DNA from: Dipylidium caninum
Lineage: Eukaryota; Platyhelminthes; Cestoda; Cyclophyllidea; Dipylidiidae
Assembly: GCA_017562135.1 (NCBI GenBank)
Contig: QEYB01001296.1
Coordinates: 496,001 to 560,000 of the forward strand
DNA: 64,000 nucleotides
Reading direction: 5' to 3'
Shown here: in pieces, positions 1-14,800 of the stretch
How the letters are laid out: each line of letters opens with the position of its first letter
How positions within the stretch are numbered: the first letter of the stretch is position 1
Position numbers and translations under genes: made by a program
The notes under the pieces: generated by a model
Seen by the model: the letters and a program-made list of their open reading frames with translations, nothing else
Told to the model about the DNA's origin: nothing
Database searches by the model: none

Positions 1-3000
1 ATTTCACAGGTAGGCTCAAAGATAGCGTAGGGTTAAGCGCACACACTAGTGTTGCTACTGGCGATTATCGAGTGAGAAAGAGTGAGCTCAGTGATGAATA
101 GATCCACTGAAATGCTACTTCGTTAATTTGGCGTTGATTTGGCGTTGACTTAGAATTTGTGCTAGTATCAGAACTCACTCTTTCCAGACCAGCGCGCCAT
201 TTAAGCCGGATTATCTCAATTTGCGGCGGGAGTGGTCGATGAACACTGTGGAGAATTTTGTCATATACCTCCTGGAGAATATGGCCGTTCAACACGAGAA
301 AAAGTTGTGGTGGTACTAAGAGATTACGAATGTGTAAGGTCACTCGATATTCATTCGAACAAATTCCTGACATTGTTACATTATGCAAATGGGCAGGATG
401 AGATGAAAAAGCTTGTGTTAGTAACTTGCACAGTTTTATAACAAAACCATAAGGTGTTGCATAATCCAGGGGGGTAAAATGCAACCCAACAGTGCAGAAA
501 CCCAGAGCCGCCTTTAGCCCTGACCTACCCACGTTTGCGACATCGTACTCAAGAGAGATATCTCAAATGAGGCTGTCTCCATTGCCAAAGTATTCTGTCA
601 GTTCCACCACCTACCTCTAATTGGGAGTCCTTCGGTATACCATTGAAATATTTTGGGAAAAATGAGAGAATTTGTTATATCTTCTGGTCAGGTAACTGTT
701 AATAGTCAAGAAATCGAATGTGGTGACCGCAGCTGTGCATGCTTAGGCCGGCGCAGGGAAAGTGGAAAATTGTGTTTAATTAATAGCAGTGATAGTCAAA
801 AACAGGTTTTCGCCTAGTTGTCCCGGATTCAGAAAAAAAAACTCACTGTGTTGAGTAATATCTGGACGTGGTCTGGGGCACTTGAGACTGGAATAGTCCT
901 TGCCGTTGGGCGGAATGGATTCAATTATTCTTGCCACAAGTTTCCTATCTGCCCACAGGTTAAGTTGTCCCACAACGCTCACCAAGGACTGCATTAGGAA
1001 GATGGTTACATACAGAGAGGCCGAACAGATACGCATTTGTTGTGGCTTAGCGGTTCCCAAAGCCTAACATCGACATTCCCTAGCAGGTTTGGTTAAAAGG
1101 TCTTGGGTAAACCATTCGCAATGTACCTAACAAAATCAAAGGTATTGGTTAAGATGAACAAGATAAATCTGAAAATTGAAAAATGAAACTCTTTTCGATC
1201 AGAGTAATTTTGATAAACAAAATACATTAATTTCAGATATTTCTGGATTGAAGAGTGACTTGCCGGGTATACAACATCATACTTCAAAACTACAGTGTTT
1301 GCCGCAGAAGAGAGTTTGTAGCGTACGTGTTTTTATGAATTCCTGACAACGAGTAAGCGATGCTAAGTGGCCAAGTATGGGGGCAGCTACAAATTACACC
1401 CTGAGGAGAGGCCTCACGGCAGATATGACAAATTGGCAGTGAATGTCTCAGTCTAGTGCTAGAGGTCTGTTATCGTACGAGAACATAGTGGCGCGAAGTT
1501 GCATACAGTGCTTGAGTCCGGCGAATCACAAGGCGGCGGAGGCAGCAGGGGTTCTGCGCTGGCGGCGGGGCGAAGAGTGGCAGGTCTGTGTGCCTGAACG
1601 AGCGTATGCACGCGTATTGACCCGCCCGCGTTCCCATTGGTTAAGTGCGCCTCCCGACTTGTGATTGGCCGCCAATCAATCGGCCATCTTTCGTTTTTGT
1701 CATACTCGACCTGAGTCTGCTCGTCGGTCGAATACCACGAACTTCGCTCTTAAGAAAATGTTGATGTGGGGAATATAGACACTGCAGAGGAAGGAACACA
1801 CATGCCTATTTGTGATTAATCCAAAGCAATGGTCATGAGAGCGATGTCACTTTTCCAGCTTCTCTCACTGTCCTCGCCCGTCTATTGGCCGTAGAACGAC
1901 GTCCTCGCGCCTCAAATGCTTCACTTGCACAAGTCTACTTCTTCGTATTCAGTCAAAGTGGGTTGAATATCAAGTAAAAAGTCTGTTTTATTTCGTCAGA
2001 TACATCTGCGACTATTTGCGTACTTTAAAAAGTAAGTAGAAAAAATTAATTTTAGCTGGGGATACTAACACTGTGATTATGATCCTGATCTAAAATACTT
2101 TAATTCTATTTTCCAACACATCTCTCCTCCAAGTTAAGGTGAAATGTTAACAAATCCACAGCATTTTTGTAATATCGTGGGAAAGAGCCTAGCCAACATT
2201 GCAGCACGAAAGTGTTTTCATGTAACCGTATGAAGCAATTCAACTTCATCTTCAAGTTATGGTGTAGACAGACTCAGGATATCCTTAGAAAAGGTCTGGT
2301 CTTCCCATCTAAGAGCTACTTACCTCTGTCATAAGACGAATCGCCTAAGAAATACTTAGGAGTTTCATATCAGCCGATGATGCAGCAATTTCTCCTTTAG
2401 CGCTGTCTCAGTACTATGGGGAAATGCTTTTTACCGAGAGTGTAAAGAGGACCAACTACTACCAGAGATGGTGAAGAAGTTTGCTGGCGAGTTAGCCTCC
2501 TGAGCGGTCTCAGTAAGTACTATGCATGGCCGGTAAAGAGACAAAATGAGCCGGGTATGTGACACAAACGCCATGTGGCTTTTTTATATTATTATTAGAT
2601 TCACTTGACACGGTTTAGTAAATTACCCTTGCCGAAGGGTACAGTAAGAAAGCTCACGTCTGGCTGATATGATGCCATGGCAGTTCGAATTGTGCTATTA
2701 AATTATACGGGATCGCATTGAAAGCCCATTTGAACGGCGCGCTGAGAGCACATGCTTCTGCCAGATCCCGCGAATTTTGGTGGTTCAACTACTAATTGAT
2801 GCAATCCCTAAATGTCCAATCAATTGGAATGCAAAAGCATTTCGTTGCCCGCTTCTCCAACGTCGGATCGCCACACTTGTCCTTGCAGGCGGTTTTCAGT
2901 GGTGGAATGATCTGTTGGAACATATTCAGACGTTTGAGAGGAAGATTCTGACTTGGGGGAGTAATTGTCCAAAATGCACGCTACTCACACCACTCAGATA

Positions 3001-5650
3001 GAGGGGTCAACCTATTCTTGGGTTTTAAGCTCAACCATCCCCTTAATTTTGGGTCTTTCGAGTTCACATGCGGAAAGAGACCGAAATCTGGCGAATAATT
3101 TGTACGTTCACGAGACGTGCCCCAACATTGCAAGTTGCCGTTGTGTGCTCACGAGAAAGTAAACAGCTATTTCAAGGACGGAGTTGCCACCTTCATTTCC
3201 CAAGCATGTCTAAGGATCGCTTAGTCTGAATGACAAACGCTCGAATTTCGCGAGGGCCCTTGTTTCGACACTTTACTTGATAGTATTTCATTTGAGCGTG
3301 CAGGGTCGCCGCTACGACCAGAGGTAGTGATTAAACAATAAGGTGCGGTCTAATCACTTCTCTTATTCGTTTGTAACGAAACTGCTCGAGAGTAACGAGC
3401 CTAACAAGTCTTCTTCTCGGAGACACGAATAACGGTTAGATAGCGTCTCATAAAACCCACAATTCATTGATAAATCAGTGGAAGGTTTGAACAAAATGAT
3501 GCTTTATCTTACTCCCAGTCGGGCAATTAAATTAGACTGGAAGCGAGTCGAGAGGGCAGTTGAACGCCTCACACCTAGATGCTTCGTTTTACCATTTGCT
3601 TACATATTACGAAAATACGGCGTGTTTCCCCTTCTTCACCACTTGGGTCAGTGCGGTTACAGAGCTGCTGCCTCATCAAGGTCTTCCTCAGACCGCTGAA
3701 TTTAACCCTTCGGACGCCATCGACCAATGAAAGGCAAGGGAAGATCGGATAACTACGTCATCCCCTTCCTGTGAATGGGTTAAGCGCACCGTCGCGAAAC
3801 CTGTTTCACCTGAACGTTTGTAGAATGGAATTGGCGATTTTTCAAATGGTAGAGCTTCAGAAAAGAGCCACATTAAAGGGCAGGATTGCCAATGTGCGCA
3901 GGTCCGCGTGTGCTGAACGGAGGATAGTTCAACTTTGTCGAATCGAGGGAAATCTTCACAGGCAGGCGCATTTAGAGTTTTGTGGGAGGGTGGTCGGTTT
4001 GGGCCAAACTCGAGGATCTAAACACTTCTCCGGCTGCTCTGGTAACAACAGGGTCTGTAGCAGCCTCTGCTCGGAATGAGAACTCTTTTGAGCCGATGAG
4101 CTGGGAACAGTGACAAGCACTGCCCGGTAGTTTCGCTCTCACCTGACCGTTTAGATGGAGCCGTGGACTTTACCCGGGAGCCTAATGCAAGAGTAACTAC
4201 TGTTCAAAGTCCACCTTCCCCATTGAAGCGACAGTGGCTGCATGCAGACGTGGGGCTTAAGGCATCCATTTCAAGGTACACTCAGAACTCGCTGAACGCT
4301 GCCCTCAGGTAAGTTAATTCCTATGTCGTATGCTCGGTTTAGTTGGATGAAAGATATATGGGTGTTGCAAGGAGACTGTCTAAATTCTTATGCACGCTTC
4401 TCTCCAATTCGGAATGGAAGGAGAGGTGAAGTGCTTAACGAGAGCCAGCCTGAAGTAAAATCTCCCTAACGAATGTCAAGGTCATAAAGACTCCAAGTCA
4501 GACATCCTCTCTTTTATGTGAACGATGCGTCCCGGCGAAGTGTTGGTAGTAATTGACGCGTGAGCGGCTTAACCGCATACCGCAAAGCGTCGCGTCGACG
4601 AAAAAATGGACATTTTAAAATGCATTCGCGGAAAAAGGGGTGAGCAGTTCCAGGCCCAATGTTCACGACGGTTGGCGCCAGCCTTATGCCTCTTTGCTCT
4701 AAGCACGGTGTTCAGACTCGGAGCGAGGAAGGATTAGGAGAGGAATGAGGGGCAACTGATTTGGCAAAAGGTTCTTTTGCAAGACCACATGTAAATGAGG
4801 ACTTATGGTATGCGGGAAGCAGAAGAGGCAACAACACATGAGCAAGTTGGCGTTTTACTCTACTGAAAGGCGATATTACAGAAAAGAGCGACATCTCCAT
4901 TTACAAGTAAGTGTTCATAGAGGCGTAGTCCTTGGCGTACTCGAACACGCAAATGAAGAAAGCGTCCTACAGGGAGGCCTTGTGGTGCTTCCTTGGGCAA
5001 ATGACTTAATAGGAGAAGCGGCAAGACAGTGGGGGTCATGTGATCGCCGGCACCGTGTTGACGTCCAACTCTGCCCACCCAGCCCTTCTCCCGGACAACT
5101 CACATTTGGTTAAATTTGCTCGAGACACTGTTTCATTGCAAGCAGCCTCAATGCTGAGATGTTTGCGTTCGCCTTGTCACTGGGCAGACAAGCAAGTGGT
5201 CTGCATAAATTACTTGTCAAATAAAACTTCCCCTATTGTGTTCTACCTCGGTGACAGTATGCAAAATTTAGTGGCACCATCAGCTTTATTCTTGAGCGGA
5301 GTGGTTTGACTAAGGGCCAAAGCGAGTGTCATGCACAGTCGCCTCTTCAGCCAACTTATAATTTTATGTCACAGACTTGACGAACGATCGTTGATAAGTA
5401 GGGTTCGTTATAAAAATGAGAGTATTTATGCTGGTAGTAGTTGCCGATGTCTACTGCAGGGTCCCTATGGCACCTCGGGTTGGGACCACCGTGAAAATAC
5501 GCAGCCCACTGACGCAGGATGGCAGCGAGCGTGTTTAAGACGGGCTCCTCGTGGGCACTACAACGCGGCGAAGGCTGGAATGTGCGAACTCAGCTCTCCC
5601 CTCGTGTCCCCCTTCCGTTTCCCCCGCCGTCCCGCCCCCTAAACATGAGG
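1..5650. other. Intergenic region without a supportable gene
   Basis: Both strands were read. Open frames here (the longest is on the minus strand at 65-532, others at 3771-4079 and 4805-5113) have no recognisable domain, no convincing splice structure and low-quality composition, so none is called. The only notable element is the CCAAT cluster listed separately. The last few hundred bases become GC-rich and lead into the promoter of the channel gene. Confidence 0.5.
1636..1676. promoter_or_regulatory. Cluster of CCAAT/ATTGG boxes
   Basis: Three CCAAT-type motifs lie within about 40 bp: ATTGG at 1636-1640, ATTGG at 1664-1668 and CCAAT at 1672-1676. The stretch is GC-rich. Such clusters bind NF-Y in animals. 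No coding exon could be found on either side, so this may be the promoter of a non-coding first exon or of a gene whose coding part lies outside the window. Function is inferred only. Confidence 0.35.
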
Positions 5651-5659
5651 GCCTCTCCG

Positions 5660-5759
5660 CCAATGAGGGGAAGCCGCTTCGCTATTGAGCCCACCTATGC
5701 CTGTTGTGTTTACCAAAACGACGACATGAACGCATACGCACACTCGTCGTCTTATAAAT
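5660..5759 (+). promoter_or_regulatory. Core promoter of the CNG channel gene (CCAAT + TATA)
   Basis: A CCAAT box at 5660-5664 is followed by the TATA box TATAAAT at 5753-5759. The ATG of the channel gene lies at 5826, about 70 bp further on, which leaves room for a transcription start near 5785 and a short leader. The surrounding 5500-5700 stretch is GC- and CG-rich. The positions are seen directly; promoter activity is inferred. Confidence 0.6.
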
Positions 5760-5825
5760 GCGCGCAAAACCTACGGGTTCCTTAATTGTACCATTTCCTC
5801 GTCTTGTTCTCTGTCAAGGCTTAAA

Positions 5826-8800
5826 ATGCGCCGCTCCAACCCATCCAAACGTCATTCCGACGACAGGAAATTACGTAAGTACAGCGAAATTCTCATTCCG
5901 CGTTCAATGTCACATTCATTTAATCGGAGACACCAGGACTCAAGCAAGTGTGATGAAAATAGTTGCGGTGCGGCGCAAGAGGACCTATTCTACTCATCCA
6001 GTCAACCGCACTCGACTTCCCAGGAAGAAAGCGATGCTTCAATCCACGGAAACCACAACCTGGGCCGGGAACAACTGACGGATTCTGTTAGGAGATCATG
6101 GCAAAAGTTGAGAAATACGCTTATACTCACTTCCACTGCATTATCCTTAGGAACACGGGAGAAGAGCACTTGTGAGAGTAGCGATGCCTTTATGGACTAC
6201 TTTTCTACGCAAAAACGTCCATCTCTTATTTCTCGTTATTATCGTTATGATGTAAATAGCAATCTACCAATAGAGCAAACAGTTCAGGAACATAAAAATG
6301 AAGAAAGTCCTTACTTCGAAGGAGCGGATAAGCTTGTAGAGCCACAGTTGTTGACGGAAAATGGACTGTGGACCGAAGGAAGGAGTGCCACATTAGCATT
6401 CAACCCTCCGGTCAAAGACACCCGCAATGAGGAATCGAGGGTGGAAGTACAGCACGCGAAGAGTAATGGTTCGCCTCATACAACAGAAGCCATTACCATG
6501 GAGGGATCCAAGGACTCTACCCAAAATGTTCCCCTTCAACTCGAGGAATGGGGTGGGATTGAGGAGGGTGCGCCACCGTCAGGACCCGGTTTAAAGAGCT
6601 CTTGTTCCTACAATCTGCGGCATTTTAATTTCTGTCCCGCCATTCGACCACGTTTCCCCAAATCAAGGGACAGCTGCTACGCCAATCCGTCAGAGACCAA
6701 CAATGCCTTGGCTCATTTCAACAGCACCTACTTTGTCTGCAATCCTCAAGGCAGCTTCATGTTTTTTTGGCTGGGAATAGTCTCTCTGGCCACTGAATAC
6801 AATCTGTGGACGTCAATACTGCGTCAGGCATTTCGTGAGGTCCAGAAGGGCAAGACAGCTCTGTGGATTGGCTTGGATGGCGTGGCAGACATCATTTATT
6901 TGTTAGATATCATCGTCCAGTTCAGAACGAGTTATCTGGAAAAGGGTCTGGTGGTAAAAAACTCCCGAAAAATAGCAACACGTTATCTCTGGTCGCGCAG
7001 ATTCGCCTTGGACAGTCTTGCCCTCTTGCCGTTTGACCTCCTCCAATCGGTTACAGGCCTGCAGCCGCTCCTCAGGTTTCCTCGCTTTCTCAAGTGCTTT
7101 CGTGCGTGGCATTGGAAGATAATGGTCGAAAATCGGACCACGTTTCCCAACATCTGGCGAGTGCTGACGTTGACTCACATTCTCTTCCTCGGATGCCACT
7201 GGTTCGCGTCTATCTACTATATCTTGTCGGAGAGCAATCACTTCCAAGATCCGTGGGGCTACCCGGCGCCCACAACGCCTGAGTTGCAGTCGCTGCTGAG
7301 GAAGTATCTCCAGTCATTCTACTGGGCTACCGTGACTTTAACCACCATCGGCGACATCGCTGAACCAGAGATGACCTTCCAGTGAGTTCCGATAGCAAAA
7401 TAACTTTGTATTCGGCCCCACTGCCCTCTTAGTCTGGCCCACATCATATTGGTACAACGAGCACCCAATGAATGAACTACTTATTAGACCAGAAGTTGAG
7501 TTAGAATGGTGAGACGTAATCCGCTTTCAGGGAGAACCCTAATAACCTCACGGCTGCGGGGTTAAAAGGACAGCCTAGAGTAATTTCGACGGGCTGTGCA
7601 GGGGTTGCCAGCCGGTCTTAAATGTGTATTTCGGTGGACCCAATAGGGTTTTGCAACACCTGCCTAATAAGTTGACACCGGGCTCTTCTCCCCTCCCCTC
7701 GCGTGTCCTTGGTATGCTGTCACTCATCTCCGCCTGCCAGAAGCGCGCGAAGTGGCAACCGTCAATCTTCCCCAGTCTAGATCGATCAGCCAGGCACGCA
7801 CGAGGTCCAACTGGTACGCCTGACTTGATTGACTTGGTCAGTCCGCCTCAGGTGCTGCTTAGCGCTTTGATGCCCCGGTTATACTCCACACATCAGGCCG
7901 TGCCTACTGCGTAGAAACATAACATTCGAGTTTAGAGGAATTTCACATACCCACACCTGAAAGTGAGTTACCCGGACGACAAAGCCAGTCATTGTGATGG
8001 GGTATCATTGACCGATGCACGTTTGGTGAATTTATAAATTGCCTAACTGGGGTACCAGTATAAACTGGACTCCTGTCACGCCAAGGAGAGTGTTCGCCAT
8101 GTAGGTTAACACACACAAGCCCGGTTACAGTGGCCATGCGAGGGGGCAGGTGTGATTTCTGTTGGCGTCACGAGCTCGGACTTTGTATGACGAAGGTAGA
8201 TAAACTGAAAGCAGGACTGAGGGGCGAGTGAGATTTTAAAGCACATGGGAGAAAGGTTTTTGCCAATGTCGATATTAAAGCCAAGGAGTAGGTCGCCACC
8301 TCTGACTCTCTATGGCCTGCGCTCTATTCGCGAAAGGCCGCAGTACCCGTATGCGGCTGCACTGCCTCTACCCCCTAGTTCACCCTGGGGAAAACCAGTG
8401 GCATTTCTAACAGTACGCGTCTTACAACATGGACCCTAATCGCCATACACTGCTGGAACAGCATGATGCTGCGCCGTCTGTGCTGGCTGGCGCGGCCCAA
8501 TCAGTATTTGCTGGAGAGAAATGTCAATCAAATCGGGGGTAGTAAAGCACAGTGACTGGCTCATAAAAAGGAACTTGCCGGTAGACGGTGAGCCCGTCTC
8601 AAAGCTGGTCGCAGGCCGAAGTGGCTTCGACTGGGAACAGGTGAGGAGGTTTATGCGCCTTTGCCAGCCACACTAGTTGAAACACGCACGACGCTCCTCT
8701 GTTTCCTGCTAGGTCGTAGAGGAAGTAAGGACATGGACGGCCGCTGGGCAATCTAAGCAGGTTAATCCCTATCAATGTCATTTATGTATCTGGAAAGCTG

Positions 8801-11800
8801 GTCAGGCAGCCAAGGCGTCTCTCGGCACACGGTAGTATACTCGCCTTCTCATTTCTCATTTTCAGGGCCACCTAACTGTTATTTTATACCCGAAGCACTT
8901 AAACGTCAAAGATTAATTGCCAAACGTCACATAGTGTCACGCATTATTTGCAGTTGTCGGAACTACATCTGCTCGACTCACGTGTTACGCCTGTGATAAG
9001 TGTGAAGAAGCAGTTGGAGTGTGAGGCAGAGCCTGTATATTTATATAAAGGGCCTTTATCAGTACGACCGATAATTACACGAGAATGTAGCGTAAAACTC
9101 ACTATTTGGCAAAAAATGGCCACAAGTTTTCCAGAGAAAACTACTGCTGCGACTGTTGTGTTACAGAAAAGGGAATTAGAAGGGGATTTCAGGTAGCCCA
9201 GGGCAAATGTAGGTTTCCATGTTTAAAACGAAATCCCGCAAGTGGAGAAGACAACCGCTCGGGCATTCGGGGGGAGAAGAGGTGATCGTGGGCAACGTGA
9301 GGCAAGTTTGAACACAGCGTAGAGACCCTGGTGGGCCACAATTTCGAATCGCTGTTGACGAACGGAATCTCGATCGTTGTGAAGTAAAGTGAGGACAGAT
9401 TTAGTCTACTCATATTCCAACGAGTAGGCCGTGGTGCCCAGAAAATCATGAAATAATAACACAGATCGCCACCATAGGTGTAGGTAGTCGCACCAAATCA
9501 CGCATTTGGATTTAGATTACCGGGCCCAAAATGCGCCGAATCAAGGCTCTTGCATCTGCGTCTATTTTACCTAACCGCGGTAGCAACTCCGCTCTGGGTT
9601 GGACTCATTCGGAAGACCGTCACGCCCCACTGCGAGACTTTCATCGTCCGCGGATGTTTGAGCCACTGTGGTGCATCGTGAGGAGTCGATCGGGTTTTAG
9701 GGCAGGCAAACACCAACGGATGGCATCCGAGAGTTGGTAGACGTTACCTTCTGCGTACATTCGATGCTGCACCAGGTTTCTCGCGTGCTGACCTCAGCCG
9801 TAGGATGGCCGCAATAAGGAGGTACTCTCGAGTGTTTTTTCTCAGCGGGATCGCCTATACACAGCGGCAGTTGATATTGTTGCCGAAGGCTCATCTGCGA
9901 GGCTTCGTGCTCCGCGGGAAGACCTGATCACTGGAAGGCAGGGTGGAGGTTAGGGCACAACAGGACCGAGAAAATTAAGCACTAAACTGAGTGCAACACA
10001 ACGTTTAGTTTCATTGCCCAGCGGGTGAAGCCTTGATGAAAAACCTGAAGTTGGTGTTCACTGCCGTGGAAATTGTGGACATGACCAGCATAACGCCAGG
10101 GCACTCGCGAAGTCGCGTTGCGAAGGCGAACAGTGCACACAGCACAGTTTGCTTGTTGGCCACAATATGCGTAGGTTAAAGGGGTGAAGATGCGGGGCGA
10201 ATGGAAGAAGCCGGTTCCAATGGCTGCCGGAGGTGTAGGCTCACATGCGTCCATAGCATTTCACGATGAGGTTGCCGCCATCTTATAACAGAGTCATTTT
10301 GCAGTAAGACCAAAGTATTTTCCTTTTTAGGTATGCATTTACAATTACCACCTACCTCTTGGGTGTTTTCGTCTTCGCGACCATTGTAGGTGAGCTGACA
10401 GACCTCCTTGTTTGCCTTATCAATCGCGTGGCCTGCGTTGGCACCTGCCTGCCAAGGCACAGTTAACTGCGGTGAACCTAGGCGGATAATGCGCCACGAA
10501 TGACATAGGAAGAAGTCGCCTGGTTCTGGCAAATGACTTTGAGTGCGACCACATGAGCTCGTCAACCGGGCTCCGCTCGACATATGAGCAGAAGTAGTGG
10601 CGAGCCACAAGTAGGTGGCAAGGAAAACCCCCTGGGAGGCCAAGAGGTTAAACGCCATCGAACACGTTGATGTGGAGGCCAAGTGCTCCCGGGCTGCGGC
10701 ACATTTTGGGAAAAGTGAAGGAGGTTGAGGGAAGTGAGCCATATGCAACTGAAGGGAGTGGCTACAACAGGGCCGGTGGACAGGAAACAACCGACACGTG
10801 TGATGTTTCAGGCGCTGTGCTTGCTTTCTATTAGTGGTGCAACGTTGGATTAGTCACTTTACGCCAAGTCCACTCGCCTTTTTACATTTCAGGCCAGGTT
10901 GGCACCATAATCAACAACAGGAACGCGGCCAGACTCTCCTTCGAAAGCTTGCTCGTACGTTCCAGAAATCCTGCTTCGAGGAGGAAGAAGAGTAATTTTC
11001 CATCCCACGTAGACTTTTGCAGTAGATGTTTACCTTCGTTTCAAACAACTTTAGGATAATTGCGCTGAGACGAGCTTGTTGTGCAAAACTACAGATTTTT
11101 GGTCCGTTAGCAGTCAGTACAGTTGAGAGTCAAATTATTCGTCCATAGCACTAACTCCTTACCTTCTGGTTCCACTCTCTGACACAGGATAATGCAAAGA
11201 GTTACATGAGCACCCATCACGTGCCGCAGAGGCTGCGAAACCGTGTTCTTCGCTGGTACGATTACACCTGGGAAAGGTAATCAGTCCTTGTGTTTGCCTT
11301 CCACCCTCCTCCTTTCGATAGAATTGGCGGCGAGAGGAATACACTCATGCCGTTTCACTAAAAAGTTGTGCAATAGGTGTGGACTAAATTAAATTTACTA
11401 TGCAGAGGGAGTTTACAGTTACATGTCCACGAGACGGCTAGGAGAAACGTGGGACCAGGGGAAGGACGAGGCGACCGCCGTCCGAATGTTGTTCAATCGT
11501 AGAAATTTTGGGTGAGGTTTTTCCCTCATTCCTATCAACACACTTCCAAGTGGCGCATTTTAACCACCTCACTCCCGACGCCTCGAGCTCCCCGCACATT
11601 TGCAAGCTCTGGCCCGGCAAACGCGTCAACGGGGTGTTGTTCCTGAGGTCTGGTGTCTTCCAGGGTGAAATGAACGCCCAACCAAATTTCATCAGCTCAA
11701 AACGAGGTCATCTAATCCACTTGCCTTGGCGGAAGCACCGTTTTGTGCATTTTCGAACGCGGTAGATGGGGTGGCAGCTGAGGGGGCATTTAGTTGAAAT

Positions 11801-14800
11801 AGGAGGGGAATTTGAAAAATAAACACCCTTGCACCACCAGGTGCGCTGATAGGCCCAAAACCTGGGAACAGACGAGATCGGCGCCAATAGCTCCCCCCTG
11901 AGCGATCACCCTGCGACGAGGGCAATTGAGTTATTTTAAATGGCTTTTTCTCTCTTCTTCCCGTGAGAAACACTGACAAAGGATTAACACTTTCAATGAC
12001 GATTTTCTCCCACCTAGACGCCGTTTATTCGGAGAGAATGATCTGAACTGCTTGGGAAATCTACCGGAAAAATTGAAGACTGAACTCGCCCTCCATGTTC
12101 ACTTGGAAACCTTGAAAAAGGTATGTCAAACTGAAAGACGCTTGTTCACTGAAGTGCTCCTGCACTCGCATGACCGGCCAGCCGACCGCTCGACCCGGCC
12201 GCAAACTGGATGGCTGCAAACCCCCCAGTTCCGCCTAGTTGCGGTCCAGACGACTTACCGCAGGGAAGTGTGCTTAGCCGGAGAGACACCGCTGACACTC
12301 TGCTTCCTGCGATCGTGGGGCAAAATATCGGTGGTAGTCTTGTGTCGGTGACAGCAGCATTTAATTCTTATATCGTTTAGCCACTTATGTAGAAGATTTC
12401 CTCTTGACCGCAAAGTGAAAGAGCATATGCCTCCGTTAAGAAGTCCTCGTACTTCTTCATTCTTTCCGCCTCGCTAGTGTGTCTGCCCCAAAAACTTCGT
12501 AGCTCCAAAAAACCAATGCTGTTCTTTCAAAGGTTTAGAAAACGCAGTTCCTGTCTGAGGCTAATTTCGAGCCCTTGCTCAACTTGCCCCCCCAGATAAC
12601 CTGTACGAGCCTGCATTTAGGTAAAGGGGAGGCTCCGACGAAGTGCCATTCTCACCATGTTTTGTTGACGCACTCACATTTCTCCTTAAGGTGACAATTT
12701 TCCATGAATGCAGACCCGAATTTTTGCACGATCTGGTGCTCAAAATGAGACCCTACATCTTCACTCCTGGCGACCTGATTTGTCGAAAAGGTGAGGTTGC
12801 ACGAGAAATGTTCATCATAGCTGACGGCGTCTTAGAAGTCATAGGGTAAGCCAACTCAGCCTTATTTTACTATCCGTGGCGTTGTTGACAAAGCGTTTTC
12901 GTACTCAGTGAGAGTCCACTGAGTAGTATCACATAGACGGAAATTCATCCATCAAACCTGTTTTTCGGAGCTGATTGCACATTACCTGACGCCCGTCTCA
13001 TATACTTGGCGTTGCCAGTGAGATCTTTAACGGCTGTCCTGTAGGAATTGGCATGCGGAGAGAGAACAGCTGAACTGAACTGAACTGAACTGAACTGAAC
13101 TGAACTTAGCTGAGGTGGCGCCCAGTCCGTCCTCGGAGAGCCTCCTGCTTCCAGGCGAGTGGGCCAGTCCTCGACGAAGGCGAGGAGGCCGTTCGATGCG
13201 TTCTTGTCTGAATCCATGATATACCGCTCACTTTCCCCTATGGGACACAAGAATTCGGCTATCGAATCAAATTCACTATGCCTCCAGTCAATGCTACATG
13301 CTTTGGGGCGGTCATGGGAATTCCCTGCGCACACGTGCTCATATAGACATGCACGTGAGAAATGGCGAAACGCCGTTCTATCGTGGATGCGCGGTCATCC
13401 CTGTGAACGCTCCGTCCGCCCATCGCGACCTTTGTGCTACTCCACAGGTGTGTCAAGTGTGTGGGAATGGGAGGCACCGTGGCATTTGCATGGCACCTAA
13501 CGCTGCGTTTTGATACTCGGCGCCAATGAGGAAGAACTGGTGGTCTTGCCGAAAACTCCGCATTATATATCATTGAGGGAGGAGTCGAGCATACAGTTGG
13601 CGACGTAGATGCAGGTGAATGGCACACTTTCGGCGTTCTTTTCTCCCGCTCTGCATTCGGGCACAAAAGGGCACGATTGTGCTACGATATGCTGATCACG
13701 CTTTCAAAAATGGTGGGTTTTCCTACAAAGCCAGAAGCCGCAGCGGTTTGGATCGTCCGACAACCCCAAATATGGCACAATTCATTCCGCGTCCTCCTTT
13801 TACGAAAATTGGTTATGCATTATTTCGAGATAATTACGTCTTTTTGACGAAGGTCGAAACATTCACACTGCTTAACACAAGGTGCGAAGTCAAAAGTGGC
13901 CTCTCGGCACTATGCGGATTTACTCGTAGATCACTTCACGCTGAAGGGATGGCTTCCAAAGCAACAATGTCATCAACGCGTCCTCGGTGTTTATCGGACA
14001 AGGTGGATTCTAGAGTCGCTTGTCACGGTACATCGCAAGGAGTTTCCTGTAAATGGGTTGTGGAAAGATGGACACTGGCTGAAATGCAACCTCATACAGC
14101 AACTCCTCGTTTGTTTGTGACTGCTGTTAGGCTCAACGTGGCATCTCATTCTACTTAGAACTGCCATCATGTCGTTGTATAGTTGTAGTCAAAGCAGGCC
14201 ATTCGACGGCCCCTGAGTGGCTTCGCCCAGTCCCCGTGGATGCGTGCTGTAGAGGAATTAGCCGCAATGAGTTGGGAAGCCTTGGTGATTATGCAGGATC
14301 GGCCAGTCGAGGCGTGGAGTTCGGCGAGACAGCCCCATTTTGGCACTGCCTCCGCTGACTCTCGAAATCTTGTCATCCCTCTCGTGATTGCCACTGTCCC
14401 ACCGCCGAAGAGGAGGGCGAAGGTGCGGCGTCACACGCGGTGTCTGCGACCGCAAGGCGCGTATGGGGGACATCAGAATTGCTAATGACCCCCTTCCCTT
14501 CCGAATTACTGAGTCGAGTTTTACTACACTGCCTTGCCTAAAGAAAAAACGGATAGCACGTTTAGCTCTCAACAGGCTGAGTACATTCGTTCGGCAGCAC
14601 CACACAAGGTGCTCCTCCGTTCCCGCCAGCGGACTCGGGCCGCTAGGCTAGTGCATGTCCCTTCGCCGGTAACGAAGGTACCTTGAGTAAACCAGCCTCT
14701 GAACCAAGTGGAACCGAGTTAGGAGCTGTAAGTTATATACAAGATAGAGTAAATACTGATTATAAAAGTTTCCTCCAGCGCCTGTATATATCTAGTCATT

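Noticed and set aside
65..532. 155-codon minus-strand open frame at the window start
   Set aside because: No known motif, no splice partners, and composition unlike the confirmed genes.
10176..10790. 204-codon open frame on the minus strand
   Set aside because: It runs across the S6 exon of the CNG channel on the opposite strand and has no recognisable domain; it is a shadow frame.
13619..14158. 179-codon plus-strand frame in CNG intron 6
   Set aside because: No domain, no splice sites fitting the known exon phases, and a second overlapping frame of equal quality.
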